A stretch of DNA of 64,000 nucleotides from contig JAHDCX010000005.1 of the NCBI GenBank assembly GCA_020629635.1, forward strand, positions 94,525 to 158,524. Reading direction: 5' to 3'. The notes under the pieces were generated by a model. It was not told the origin of the DNA. It did not search any database and was given only the letters and a program-made list of their open reading frames with translations. The DNA is from Acidimicrobiales bacterium. GTDB taxonomy: Bacteria; Actinomycetota; Acidimicrobiia; Acidimicrobiales; SHLQ01. Of the stretch, positions 15,614 through 23,369 are shown piece by piece; the stretch's first letter is position 1; the number at the start of each line of letters is the position of its first letter. The position numbers and the translations under genes were made by a program.

Positions 15614-17332
15614 GTGGCCATCAAATCCGACTCGCCCCCGATGGGCGTCGACCAACTCTCCCCATCAGCGGTCTGGCGAGGTGACCTCCTCGGCGGTCTC
15701 GTCGCCGCCGTCATCGCCTTGCCCCTCGCACTCGCCTTCGGCGTGCAATCTGGTCTCGGTGCCGAAGCCGGCCTGTACGGCGCAATCGCGGCCGGGATCG
15801 TGGCGGCGATCTTCGGTGGTACGGCCACGCAGGTGACCGGACCGACCGGACCGATGACCGTGGTCAGCGCAACCGTCGTGTCGCTCGCCATCGTTCGCGA
15901 AGGTGGCCTCGAGAACGCCTTCGGCCTGATTCTGTTGACGTTCTTCGCTGCCGGCGTGTTCCAGATCCTCTTTGGTTTCCTCGGCGTTGCAAAGTACGTC
16001 CGGTACTTCCCGTATCCCGTCGTCTCCGGGTTCATGAGTGGCGTCGGCTTGATCATCGTCGTGCTTCAAATCTGGCCATTGCTCGGATCCGCGTCACCGA
16101 AATCGACCCTCGACGTGTTCCTCCGCATCGACGAGCCGCTCTCGGCGATCGACGGCGCCGCCGTGACCGTGGGATTGATCACGGTGGCTGCGTTCTACGC
16201 GCTCCCCCGGCTCACCTCAGCCATCCCCGCAGCGCTCGGCGCGCTCATCGTCGGCACACTCTCGGCGCGCGTCCTCGGCTTGGACGTTCCGACGATCGGC
16301 GACATCCCGCAGGGCCTCCCCACACTGCAGATCGCCGAGATGTTCGGCATCGACCCGTCCGACCTCGTCCTGGTCATCGAATACGGCCTGATTCTCGCCG
16401 TGCTCGGCTCGATCGACTCGCTGCTCACGTCGGTGATCGCCGACAACATCACGAGGACGAAACACGACTCAAACCGCGAACTCATCGGCCAGGGCCTCGG
16501 CAACATGGCGGCGGCACTCATCGGCGGCCTTCCTGGCGCAGGCGCCACCAAGGGCACGGTCGTCAACATCGATGCCGGTGGCCGAACCCGACGCTCGGGG
16601 GCGCTCCACGGTCTCTTCCTGTTGATCATGCTCCTCGGTGCCGGCTCGCTCGTCGCAGAGGTTCCGCTCGCCGTGCTTGCCGGCATCTTGATCCCGATCG
16701 GATTCGCCATCGTCGACATGAAAGGCATCCGTCATCTGCGGTCCGTTCCGAAAGCGGACGCTGCCGTGCTCGTCCTCGTGCTCGCCATCACCGTCTTCGG
16801 TGACCTCATCGTGGCCGTCGGCGTGGGTGTTGCCCTTGCCTGCGTGCTGTTCATGAAGCGCACGGCCGACCTCGGCGAACACCGGACCAAGCTCGTCGCC
16901 GTGGACCCGACACAGGTCCATCACGGTGAGCTCGAAGACCTCGAGTCGATCGGCGACGGCATCTACATCAAGCACATCTACGGACCGCTGTTCTTCGGCT
17001 TTGCCGCCGGCTTCAAGGAGGTCACCGAGCAGCTTCCCACCGATGCACAAGTCCTCATCATGGACTTCGCCGATGTTCCCGTCATCGACCAATCCGGTCT
17101 GTACGCACTCGAAGACGCAATCCTCTTCGCCGAGCGCAGCGGCGTCCAGGTGATACTCGCCAACATCGCCGAGCAACCCCAGGACATGCTCCGCGACGTC
17201 GAGATCATCGGCGCCCTCGTCGACGAGGCGCACGTCGTCGACTCGATCCTCGACGCCCTGCACGTCATCCGACTGCCCATCGACCTCGATGCGGCCACCG
17301 ATCTCGACCCCCAATCCACGACAGGAGCATGA
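15614..17332 (+). CDS. SulP-family anion transporter, probable bicarbonate uptake (BicA-like)
   Basis: 572 residues, GTG start. The N-terminal membrane domain has the SulP hallmark runs (GLVAAVIALPLALAFGVQSG, GPTGPMTVV, LGSIDSLLTSVIADNITRT, GLPGAGATKGTVVNI). The C-terminal STAS domain (about 435-550) contains VLIMDFADVPVIDQSGLYAL, with the conserved DxxxxDxSG loop. The SulP family includes sulfate and bicarbonate transporters. The gene overlaps a beta-carbonic anhydrase by four bases, which strongly favours bicarbonate as substrate. This could serve anaplerotic carbon fixation or pH homeostasis, since no Rubisco is in view. Confidence 0.88.
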   Translation: MAIKSDSPPMGVDQLSPSAVWRGDLLGGLVAAVIALPLALAFGVQSGLGAEAGLYGAIAAGIVAAIFGGTATQVTGPTGPMTVVSATVVSLAIVREGGLENAFGLILLTFFAAGVFQILFGFLGVAKYVRYFPYPVVSGFMSGVGLIIVVLQIWPLLGSASPKSTLDVFLRIDEPLSAIDGAAVTVGLITVAAFYALPRLTSAIPAALGALIVGTLSARVLGLDVPTIGDIPQGLPTLQIAEMFGIDPSDLVLVIEYGLILAVLGSIDSLLTSVIADNITRTKHDSNRELIGQGLGNMAAALIGGLPGAGATKGTVVNIDAGGRTRRSGALHGLFLLIMLLGAGSLVAEVPLAVLAGILIPIGFAIVDMKGIRHLRSVPKADAAVLVLVLAITVFGDLIVAVGVGVALACVLFMKRTADLGEHRTKLVAVDPTQVHHGELEDLESIGDGIYIKHIYGPLFFGFAAGFKEVTEQLPTDAQVLIMDFADVPVIDQSGLYALEDAILFAERSGVQVILANIAEQPQDMLRDVEIIGALVDEAHVVDSILDALHVIRLPIDLDAATDLDPQSTTGA

Positions 17333-17964
17333 CCATGGCCATCACCCACGCCGTCCCCACCAGCGAGTTCCAGAGTTCGGCCACGCCAGAATCGGTTCTG
17401 AGCTGGCTCAAAGACGCCAACCAGCGCTTCGTCGACGGAGAGCACGTCGAACGCGATTGGAAGGCCGACATCGACACGACTGCCAGTGGCCAGTTCCCTC
17501 TCGCGGCGTTCGTCAGTTGCATCGACTCACGGGTTCCGCCAGAGGTCGTGTTCGACCTGGGTCTCGGCGACGTGTTTGCCGCCCGCACGGCAGGCAATGT
17601 GATCGACACCGACGTGATCGGAAGCCTCGAGTTCGCTTCGGCGGTGGCTGGCGTGAAGGTCATCGTCGTCCTCGGCCACACCGCCTGCGGCGCAGTCAAA
17701 GGCGCCTGTGACGGCGTCGAACTCGGCCACCTCACCAGCTTGCTCGCCAAAATCACCCCGTCCGTCGAGGCGGTGACCGGCGAGACCGCTCCCGGATCTG
17801 GCGACGACGCCATCGTCAACCAGGTCGTACAGGCCCACGTCGACCGCACGGCGGCAGGTCTCCTCGAGGCGAGTCCGGTTCTGCGCGGGCTCGTCGACGA
17901 AGGCTCGCTCCTCGTTGTCGGGGCCACCTATGACCTCGAGACCGGCCGAGTCGACTGGCACTGA
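17329..17964 (+). CDS. Beta-class carbonic anhydrase
   Basis: 211 residues. Zinc ligands Cys64 (SCIDSR), His117 and Cys120 (GHTACGA) and the Asp66/Arg68 catalytic dyad are all present, with the AGN loop between them. It interconverts CO2 and bicarbonate in the cytoplasm. It overlaps the SulP gene by ATGA, a translational coupling that keeps transporter and enzyme together. The helix after the second Cys cluster is somewhat longer than in plant-type enzymes but fits bacterial types. Confidence 0.92.
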   Translation: MTMAITHAVPTSEFQSSATPESVLSWLKDANQRFVDGEHVERDWKADIDTTASGQFPLAAFVSCIDSRVPPEVVFDLGLGDVFAARTAGNVIDTDVIGSLEFASAVAGVKVIVVLGHTACGAVKGACDGVELGHLTSLLAKITPSVEAVTGETAPGSGDDAIVNQVVQAHVDRTAAGLLEASPVLRGLVDEGSLLVVGATYDLETGRVDWH

Positions 17965-17979
17965 GGTCGACTTGTTTGC

Positions 17980-17993
17980 ACCGGCGCGCCGGT
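17980..17993. terminator. Possible loopless palindromic terminator
   Basis: ACCGGCGCGCCGGT is a 14-base perfect palindrome 15 bases after the carbonic anhydrase stop, followed by TCGATTT. It lies between converging genes. With no natural loop its stem would be short. Confidence 0.35.
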
Positions 17994-18015
17994 TCGATTT
18001 GATCCGGCCAGACCG

Positions 18016-18422
18016 TCACCCGGCCGAGACGTGCTCCCACAGTGTTTCGCCGGATGGTCGTGAGACGATTCGTGCCGCTGAGGGTGGAATCGATGCCTCG
18101 ACGCCGCGCAGTTCTTGATCGGCGGTGCAACCGTCCCCTCGGATGCGATGGATCGACCGGGCGGTGAAAGAGGCGATGTCGCCATCGACCGTATCTTTGC
18201 CAAGAAGGTGAAGTCGTCATTCCAAGAATAGCGCACGATCGCACTTTCAATTGAGATCCCTTTCGCGTCTGCAATCGTTTGAAGATCCTCCAACTCAGCG
18301 AGTGAGGGCTTTGGGAACAAGGCCGCTACTTCCTGGATCTCGAATGACTCATTCGTCACAGATGAGCCGGACGCCGACACCTCTGAATTCCCTGCCCAGA
18401 GGAGTACTCCGGTGGCAACCAT
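18016..18422 (-). pseudogene. Secreted-protein gene interrupted by a frameshift
   Basis: From ATG 18422 the frame encodes a signal-like start (MVATGVLLWAGNSEVSA) and ELEDLQTIADAKGISIESAI followed by VRYSWNDDFTFLAKI. This helical pattern resembles the linker region of secreted actinobacterial peptidases. Near 18200-18235 coding character moves to another frame, which reads GKDTVDGDIASFTARSIHRI and on to a stop at 18016, while the original frame becomes low-complexity. A one-base indel would join them. Either the gene is broken or the frame change is a sequencing error. Two palindrome copies (sites D and E) lie upstream. Confidence 0.5.
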
Positions 18423-18537
18423 CCCGAGCGTCGCTTTCGGTTCCCGAAGTTGACGATCATCAGTCTTTCTTCCGAAGGTCGGCCACCCGCCGGATCGCGT
18501 ATCGACAAAGGCCTATGTGGAGCATGCACCTCCCGGC

Positions 18538-18553
18538 TGGCAGTCGTCTGACA
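18538..18553. promoter_or_regulatory. Palindromic operator candidate, site D
   Basis: On the minus strand TGTCAGACGACTGCCA, identical to the core of site B at 9.2 kb. It is 115 bases upstream of the frameshifted gene's start at 18422. Confidence 0.6.
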
Positions 18554-18557
18554 GATG

Positions 18558-18575
18558 TTGGCAGTCGGCTGCCCA
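18558..18575. promoter_or_regulatory. Palindromic operator candidate, site E
   Basis: TTGGCAGTCGGCTGCCCA: half-sites TTGGCAG and CTGCCC around TCGG. Its centre is 21 bases from the centre of site D, two helical turns, so two regulator dimers could bind side by side. Confidence 0.55.
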
Positions 18576-18611
18576 CACAGAACGTTCTCCACATCGGCGA
18601 ACCGGCGATGT

Positions 18612-20039
18612 TCATTCGCCCTCCTCGCGTGCGATGCCGATGCCGTCGACCATGTTGTTCACGATGGCGATCTCGCCGTGCTCGTTGTCGACACAAGCCC
18701 GAAGCCGCTGCGCCGCCTCCTCGTCGACAAATCGCTCCACCGACTCCTGGCCGGTGTAACCGCCACCTCCGTAGACGAGATTGCCGGCCCCGATCGAGTC
18801 GCCGTTGGGAAGGGTGAGACGCTCTGAGTCGACATTCCAGCTCGTCGTGGCGGGCCATACAACCGGAAATCGCTCGCCGATCTCGTCCAACCGAACGTAG
18901 AGACAGTCACCCTCGATGTCGATGACGCCTCGGATCTCGGCGCCCTGCCCGTCGTCCGTGAATGAGCCGAGATGCCGGACGACCGGACCGTCCAGACTCG
19001 TCGAGGACGAGCCGGACGCCTCCCGGGCCCACGGAGTACCCGGCCGCCCAGGACCGGTCGTGAATACGACCTCGCCGCTCGGCAGATCGGCTGGCAGGAT
19101 CGACACGACGATCGGGTGCGGATTGAAGTCGGCGGTGCACGAGTCGCTGCCGTGGTCCCCGTCGTTCACGACCGGATACAGCTCCCTCGTTGTGCGGTTG
19201 AACTCGAGGTGGCTGAGCGATCCGAGCGGGCACGAACCAGATTCTCCGACGATGAACTCGACAGGCACGGAGCCGCCGGACAGTTCGACCTCGCCGTATC
19301 GCGCCCGCACCTGTTCCGCCGTCAACACGCTGGCCATCTCGTTCGCCTCGACCTCGACGCCGCTCACGATCAACTGGTGCGGGACGACCTCGAGGTCGCT
19401 CTGATCTGTTGGGGGATCAACGATCGAGCGAACGGCAGATTCGATGTCGTCGACCGATCCGACGATGCCCGAAGGAAGGGGCTGGATGACCGGGACTGCA
19501 GGATCAGCTCCGCAGCCCACATGCAGTCCCTCGATGTGCACCAGGAGCGGGGTGTCGGGTCCGCTCACGTTGAGGAAGGCAATGAAGCGGGTCGTCCCCG
19601 GGTCGAACGAAACCGGTGAGGCGAGTGGGTCGTCCTCCGGGCCGCTCGAATCGATCAGGAACGCCCGATCCTCCGCGAACCGATCCGCGGCGATACTGCG
19701 TTCGCCGTGCACGACGACGTGCTCGGCGGTGGTGACCCGGGTCCATTCGGTGAGCAGGCTGTTCGAACCCGACTCTCGCACTGCACTGTTCAACGTCCCA
19801 CTGACGATCAGGTCCGAGCTCGCAATGAGCGACTCGAGGTCCGGGGAGGGGTCGTAGTCGTAGGTCGGCAGTCCGCTCCGCAGGGTCGCCGCCACGGATT
19901 CGCTGCACTCGACATCGGCCGCCGCAAAGCTGTCCAAGGGGGCTCCCGACTCCAGGGCTTGTCCAGCGCTCCCGCAGGCTCCCAGCAGAAGTCCGAGCGC
20001 CACGATGGCGCAGCCTCTAGTGGTTCGTGTACGTCGCAT
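18612..20039 (-). CDS. Lipoprotein sharing a domain with the 9.5-kb lipoprotein
   Basis: Start at ATG 20039, preceded by AGGAG, giving 475 residues. The signal peptide ends in lipobox LLGAC (Cys at about 22). An N-terminal region of about 170 residues (LIASSDLIVSGTLNSAV, then WTRVTTAEHVVVHGER) has the look of small beta-barrel repeat domains. The second half carries GSCPLGSLSHLEFNRTTREL, YPVV, Cys, Asp, NPHPI and LPSGE, alignable to the lipoprotein at 9473. It ends with a conserved-looking GDCLYVRLDEIGERFPVVWP. Palindrome site F lies 73 bases upstream, shared with the divergent regulator gene. No known function. Confidence 0.7.
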   Translation of the reverse strand: MRRTRTTRGCAIVALGLLLGACGSAGQALESGAPLDSFAAADVECSESVAATLRSGLPTYDYDPSPDLESLIASSDLIVSGTLNSAVRESGSNSLLTEWTRVTTAEHVVVHGERSIAADRFAEDRAFLIDSSGPEDDPLASPVSFDPGTTRFIAFLNVSGPDTPLLVHIEGLHVGCGADPAVPVIQPLPSGIVGSVDDIESAVRSIVDPPTDQSDLEVVPHQLIVSGVEVEANEMASVLTAEQVRARYGEVELSGGSVPVEFIVGESGSCPLGSLSHLEFNRTTRELYPVVNDGDHGSDSCTADFNPHPIVVSILPADLPSGEVVFTTGPGRPGTPWAREASGSSSTSLDGPVVRHLGSFTDDGQGAEIRGVIDIEGDCLYVRLDEIGERFPVVWPATTSWNVDSERLTLPNGDSIGAGNLVYGGGGYTGQESVERFVDEEAAQRLRACVDNEHGEIAIVNNMVDGIGIAREEGE

Positions 20040-20112
20040 GATGGCTCCTGTTGTGCGTCGGCTTACCCAGTGATACGGCCTCCGGTCGCCCGTGGTTCCT
20101 ACAGGACCCACG

Positions 20113-20130
20113 TTGGCAGATGTCTGCCAA
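20113..20130. promoter_or_regulatory. Palindromic operator candidate, site F
   Basis: TTGGCAGATGTCTGCCAA: seven-base arms TTGGCAG and CTGCCAA around ATGT. It lies between the divergent lipoprotein (start 20039) and LuxR-type regulator (start 20282) genes. Confidence 0.65.
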
Positions 20131-20281
20131 GGCCCACTCGACACGTTGATGAATCGAGACGGCGGAGTTCGCCCCACACTCAACGACAGCGTGACCAACC
20201 GACACGGGCACGTGCGGCTGGGGTGACCGCGATGGCGGGCCGTCAGACGTGCACCATGGGGCCGTCTACGCTCGACGGTCG

Positions 20282-20974
20282 ATGACCGCGGATGATCAAC
20301 GGGTAGACATGGCGCTCATTGGTGTCGCCGCGGGCCGCATTCGCCGATTCGCCGAGGCGATCATTCAGGGACACGAATTCGGCATCGCACCTGGCAACCA
20401 CCACGAGCCGTGGACGTTCGATTTCCAACGCACTGCAGTGAGCGTCTACGAGCTGACCCTTCCATGGCCGTACCTCACGCGCCTCGCGTCGGCGTTCGAG
20501 GACTGCGCGAATCGGATGCTCACCGACCAACTCCCACCCGACGTCTCCCTCGATGGTTGGTCGCTCGTGCACGACTACCTGCGCGCTGCAGCGAAGGCGA
20601 TCTCCGAGGCGGGCGAAGTCACGATCGATTCAGATGACATTCCCACTGCCGAGGACATCGACCCTGTCACTCCTCCGGTGATGTCGTTTGGGAAGCTCGC
20701 TGCGCTCGTCTCGGCCGAAGGAGCGAGGAGACTCGCAACCGCAGCCGGCGGGGTGGAACGTGCCTGCGGCGAAGCCGACACCTGCCCACTGAGCGAAGCC
20801 GAACTCGATTGGCTGCGGCGAAGCCGGCGCGGCGACCGCATCATCGACATCGCGTTCGATCACGGATACTCCGAGCGAAGCTTGTACCGAGCGCTGGCAG
20901 ACCTCTACGACCGACTGGCGGTCGACAACCGCACCGAGGCCGTCGCCGTAGCGGCCGAGAACGGCTGGATCTGA
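20282..20974 (+). CDS. LuxR-type HTH transcriptional regulator without receiver
   Basis: 230 residues from ATG 20282 (an upstream ATG at 20249 is possible). The last 62 residues form a LuxR/GerE helix-turn-helix: CPLSEAELDWLRRSRRGDRI, IDIAFDHGYSERSLYRALAD and LYDRLAVDNRTEAVAVAAEN, ending GWI. The usual phosphoacceptor domain is absent. The N-terminal 150 residues are helical and unrecognised (EPWTFDFQRTAVSVYELTLP), so signal input may be by ligand or protein contact. Palindromes F and G lie immediately upstream and downstream. As LuxR-type dimers bind palindromes of this size, this is the best candidate for the factor recognising all seven sites. Confidence 0.72.
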   Translation: MTADDQRVDMALIGVAAGRIRRFAEAIIQGHEFGIAPGNHHEPWTFDFQRTAVSVYELTLPWPYLTRLASAFEDCANRMLTDQLPPDVSLDGWSLVHDYLRAAAKAISEAGEVTIDSDDIPTAEDIDPVTPPVMSFGKLAALVSAEGARRLATAAGGVERACGEADTCPLSEAELDWLRRSRRGDRIIDIAFDHGYSERSLYRALADLYDRLAVDNRTEAVAVAAENGWI

Positions 20975-21004
20975 TTCGGTGCACCGCAGCGTTGACAACT
21001 GCCC

Positions 21005-21030
21005 GATGTTGGCAGCCTTCTGCCAACATC
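21005..21030. promoter_or_regulatory. Palindromic operator candidate, site G
   Basis: The longest copy: arms GATGTTGGCAG (21005-21015) and CTGCCAACATC (21020-21030) match perfectly around CCTT. A TACCTT -10-like box at 21065-21070 would put transcription near the GTG at 21077, leaving the palindrome around -45 to -70, an activator position. Confidence 0.7.
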
Positions 21031-21076
21031 AGGCGATCCCGTTTCGCCGCTGATCGGCTCTCCCTACCTTGGCCGT

Positions 21077-21283
21077 GTGGTCGCATTCATCGACAACATT
21101 CGCTTTCTCTTGTCCGATTGGTGGAAGTCACGTCACGAGGCTCGGCAGACCTCGAGCGGTCTGGCCCGGACGCTCCGCGATGCCTCGTTCTCGGGCTCGA
21201 GCCGTGGTGCGGTTGCGCCCAGCGAGGAGATCCTTCAGCAGGCGGCGGACGGTCACGAGCAGTACCGCAAGAGTTTCGACTGA
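21077..21283 (+). CDS. Small hypothetical protein behind palindrome G, 68 aa
   Basis: The GTG start at 21077 has no upstream Shine-Dalgarno but lies about seven bases after a TACCTT box, which suggests a leaderless message. The product opens with an aromatic amphipathic stretch (FIDNIRFLLSDWWKSRHEAR) that could bind the membrane surface. It ends in a Gln/Glu-rich helix (PSEEILQQAADGHEQYRKSF). Not recognised. It follows the LuxR-type regulator by 102 bases and belongs to the same putative regulon. Confidence 0.55.
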   Translation: MVAFIDNIRFLLSDWWKSRHEARQTSSGLARTLRDASFSGSSRGAVAPSEEILQQAADGHEQYRKSFD

Positions 21284-21315
21284 CTGACGACCGGGCGAAG
21301 CAACGTGCCTGACAC

Positions 21316-21339
21316 TACTGTCTAACCCGTGGTACTGTC
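21316..21339. promoter_or_regulatory. Direct repeat upstream of second PadR gene
   Basis: TACTGTC occurs at 21316-21322 and 21333-21339, 17 bases apart, 57 bases before the PadR start at 21396. It is a plausible PadR binding region. The repeats are short. Confidence 0.35.
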
Positions 21340-21395
21340 CATCGCAAAGTACACGACGGCGGACACGCCGATGTCGAGCGCACAAGGTTTGCCGC

Positions 21396-21722
21396 ATGGA
21401 CACCACCCAACTTCTCAAGGGCGTGCTCGAACTGGCGGTGCTCGCGATTCTCGACGAACGAGACAGCTACGGCTACGCAATCGTCGTCGCCCTTCGTGAG
21501 GCCGGACACGAGACCGTCGGGGAAGCCTCGGTGTACGGAACGCTGCGGCGACTCGCTGCCGACGGAGCGGTATCGACGTACCAAGTCCAGTCAGCACATG
21601 GCCCCAACCGCAAGTACCACACGCTCACCGAAGACGGAATCGAGCGCCTGCGAGCCGGGACCAAGACCTGGACCAGCTTCAGTCAGACGATGAGCTACCT
21701 GCTCCGAGAGGACACACCATGA
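21396..21722 (+). CDS. PadR-family transcriptional regulator (short form)
   Basis: 108 residues, essentially only the winged-helix domain: LLKGVLELAVLAILDERDSY, GYAIVVALREAG, EASVYGTLRRLAADGAVSTY, then the wing NRKYHTLTEDGIERL. The short PadR form is typically coupled to a membrane protein with an N-terminal helical HAAS/DUF1700-like domain. The next gene, overlapping by ATGA, matches that arrangement. It probably autoregulates this two-gene operon. Confidence 0.87.
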   Translation: MDTTQLLKGVLELAVLAILDERDSYGYAIVVALREAGHETVGEASVYGTLRRLAADGAVSTYQVQSAHGPNRKYHTLTEDGIERLRAGTKTWTSFSQTMSYLLREDTP

Positions 21723-22672
21723 CCCGCACGATCGGCCCGTCGGCCCAGCTCGATCTCGATGATTACCTGAGTCGGTGCGAGGAACACCTCGACGACCTAC
21801 CCACCGGCACCCGACTCTCACTCCTCCACGACATCAACGAGATCATCCAAGAAATCTCGACCGAACTCGACGGGCGGCCCGACGATCTCATCGGCGACCC
21901 CGCAACCTTCGTCTGCGAACTGCGACGGACGTCCGGGCACCCGCCGCCAGCCGAACCCCAACCAGCTCGCAGCCGATCTCGCAGCATTCGAGACACCGTT
22001 GGCAACGCACGCAGCCGCATCGAGCATCGCGCCCTGCCGTGGTTCCTTCGTTTGGCACGTGATCTTCGACCAGCGTGGTGGGTCGCTCGCGGTATCGGAT
22101 TCGCGATCGTGTTCGACCTTGGCCACATCAACAACGGGAACGGCTTCATTCCCGCCATCGCCGGATCGAGCGCGCTCTGGGTCGCTGTGGCCGGACTCTG
22201 CGTCTTCGGCTCTGTCGAGGTCGGCCGCAAACCGCCGACTCAGCCGTGGATGCGTCTCGCCGTCGTCGCTATGGGAATCGTGGCGATCGGCGCGACCGTC
22301 AACGACATCGACAACGTTCGGGACGGCCGATTCGAAGGATGGGACGCCTGGGCCGCCTCATCGGGGGCCGCCGTCATCAGCGGACCGTTGGATGAGCTGA
22401 CCACCCCACGCCACATCCAGGTCGTCGACGTGACGTCCGGCGATCTCGTGCTCGACATGGGCGCCAGCTACTACGACATCGTTGACGTACTCGAAGACCT
22501 CGGCCTCGAGGACGCCACCGCCCACGACTTCCTCGTGTCGGTCGAAGGCATGGACGGTCCGCAACGGCTTCGTGGTTGGGAAGCGGTCCGAACCACGATC
22601 GTCGAGCACTTCATCGATCGCATGGAGTTCGCCACCATCAACGACATGGGCCGCTCGTCACCGGAATCGTGA
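21719..22672 (+). CDS. PadR-coupled membrane protein with N-terminal HAAS-like domain
   Basis: 317 residues. The N-terminal 75 residues resemble HAAS/DUF1700 helical domains of PadR partners (LDDYLSRCEEHLDDLPTGTR, LLHDINEIIQEISTEL, then IGDPATFVCELRR). Three hydrophobic segments lie at about 130-200 (IAGSSALWVAVAGLCVFGSV and neighbours). The C-terminal 120 residues are soluble and beta-rich (HIQVVDVTSGDLVLDMGASY). The helical domain probably contacts the PadR regulator. The output is unknown. Confidence 0.65.
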   Translation: MTRTIGPSAQLDLDDYLSRCEEHLDDLPTGTRLSLLHDINEIIQEISTELDGRPDDLIGDPATFVCELRRTSGHPPPAEPQPARSRSRSIRDTVGNARSRIEHRALPWFLRLARDLRPAWWVARGIGFAIVFDLGHINNGNGFIPAIAGSSALWVAVAGLCVFGSVEVGRKPPTQPWMRLAVVAMGIVAIGATVNDIDNVRDGRFEGWDAWAASSGAAVISGPLDELTTPRHIQVVDVTSGDLVLDMGASYYDIVDVLEDLGLEDATAHDFLVSVEGMDGPQRLRGWEAVRTTIVEHFIDRMEFATINDMGRSSPES

Positions 22673-22679
22673 AGGGCAC

Positions 22680-22710
22680 CTGCCCGCGAATTCCGATCAG
22701 ATTCGGGCAG
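22680..22710. terminator. Imperfect hairpin between converging genes
   Basis: CTGCCCGCGAAT (from 22680) pairs with ATTCGGGCAG (22701-22710) with a two-base bulge. It lies just after the PadR-partner stop and before the converging hemerythrin gene. Confidence 0.35.
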
Positions 22711-22771
22711 CTGAAAGACCATCGATCTCCTCGCCAGCTCGAAGAGTTCCCGGACCCCTGGCGGCCGTTCG

Positions 22772-23200
22772 TCAATCTTCGTTGCGGCGGCGATCGATGT
22801 CAGCGCAGTAGGCGGCACCCAGCGTCACTTTCTCTTCGTCATCGAGCGCTCGACCGGCAACGGGAAAGACCTCGATCTCTTCTTCGTCCAAGCGGTGGAT
22901 GAGACGGCTCTCGAGTTCCTTGGCTGTCCGAAGCCAACCTGGAGAACTCATGTCGATCGAGGAGAGCTTCTCGACGAAGTCGTCGAGTTCCTTGTGCTCA
23001 GCGATGGAGTGCCGTGCGTTGTCCTGTGTCATGTCGACTTCCATCAGTGGCACGTAGAAAAACCGTTCCTCAGCACCAGCGTGAGCTTGAAGCTCGGCTG
23101 TCAAGCGACCGAATGCGACCTTCCGGCGCTTGCTGTCGCCGTGAGTATCTGTGAGTTCCGCGATCAAGGATCGTTGAAGGTCGTGGTGCTGTGAATGCAA
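22772..23200 (-). CDS. Hemerythrin/HHE-domain protein
   Basis: 142 residues from TTG 23200; an in-frame stop shortly upstream rules out a longer form and no early ATG exists. The four-helix HHE pattern is visible: HHDLQRSLIAELTDTH, LQAHAGAEERFFYVPLMEVD, HSIAEHKELDDFVEKL and LIHRLDEEEIEVFPVAG, supplying the His and Glu ligands for a di-iron site. Such single-domain proteins bind oxygen, NO or iron, or act in iron-sulfur repair. Standalone gene with no operon partner. Confidence 0.85.
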   Translation of the reverse strand: MHSQHHDLQRSLIAELTDTHGDSKRRKVAFGRLTAELQAHAGAEERFFYVPLMEVDMTQDNARHSIAEHKELDDFVEKLSSIDMSSPGWLRTAKELESRLIHRLDEEEIEVFPVAGRALDDEEKVTLGAAYCADIDRRRNED

Positions 23201-23369
23201 CCGTCAGGTCCCACCGTTGCGCACATCGCAATTCCGTGCTTGGGGATCAGGGATTGCAGCTTCATGGATGTCTTCGGAGTTGCTCATGCCTGTCGCTGTT
23301 CCCTGGAAGGATCGAGACGAAACGCAACATCTGGGTTTGAACTTCGGCCGCTGAGGGCAAAGCCCGACA

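Noticed and set aside
17928..18422. Single 164-residue protein in one frame
   Set aside because: After about residue 65 the composition becomes Ser/Pro/His/Arg-rich while another frame becomes protein-like, so a frameshift is the better explanation.
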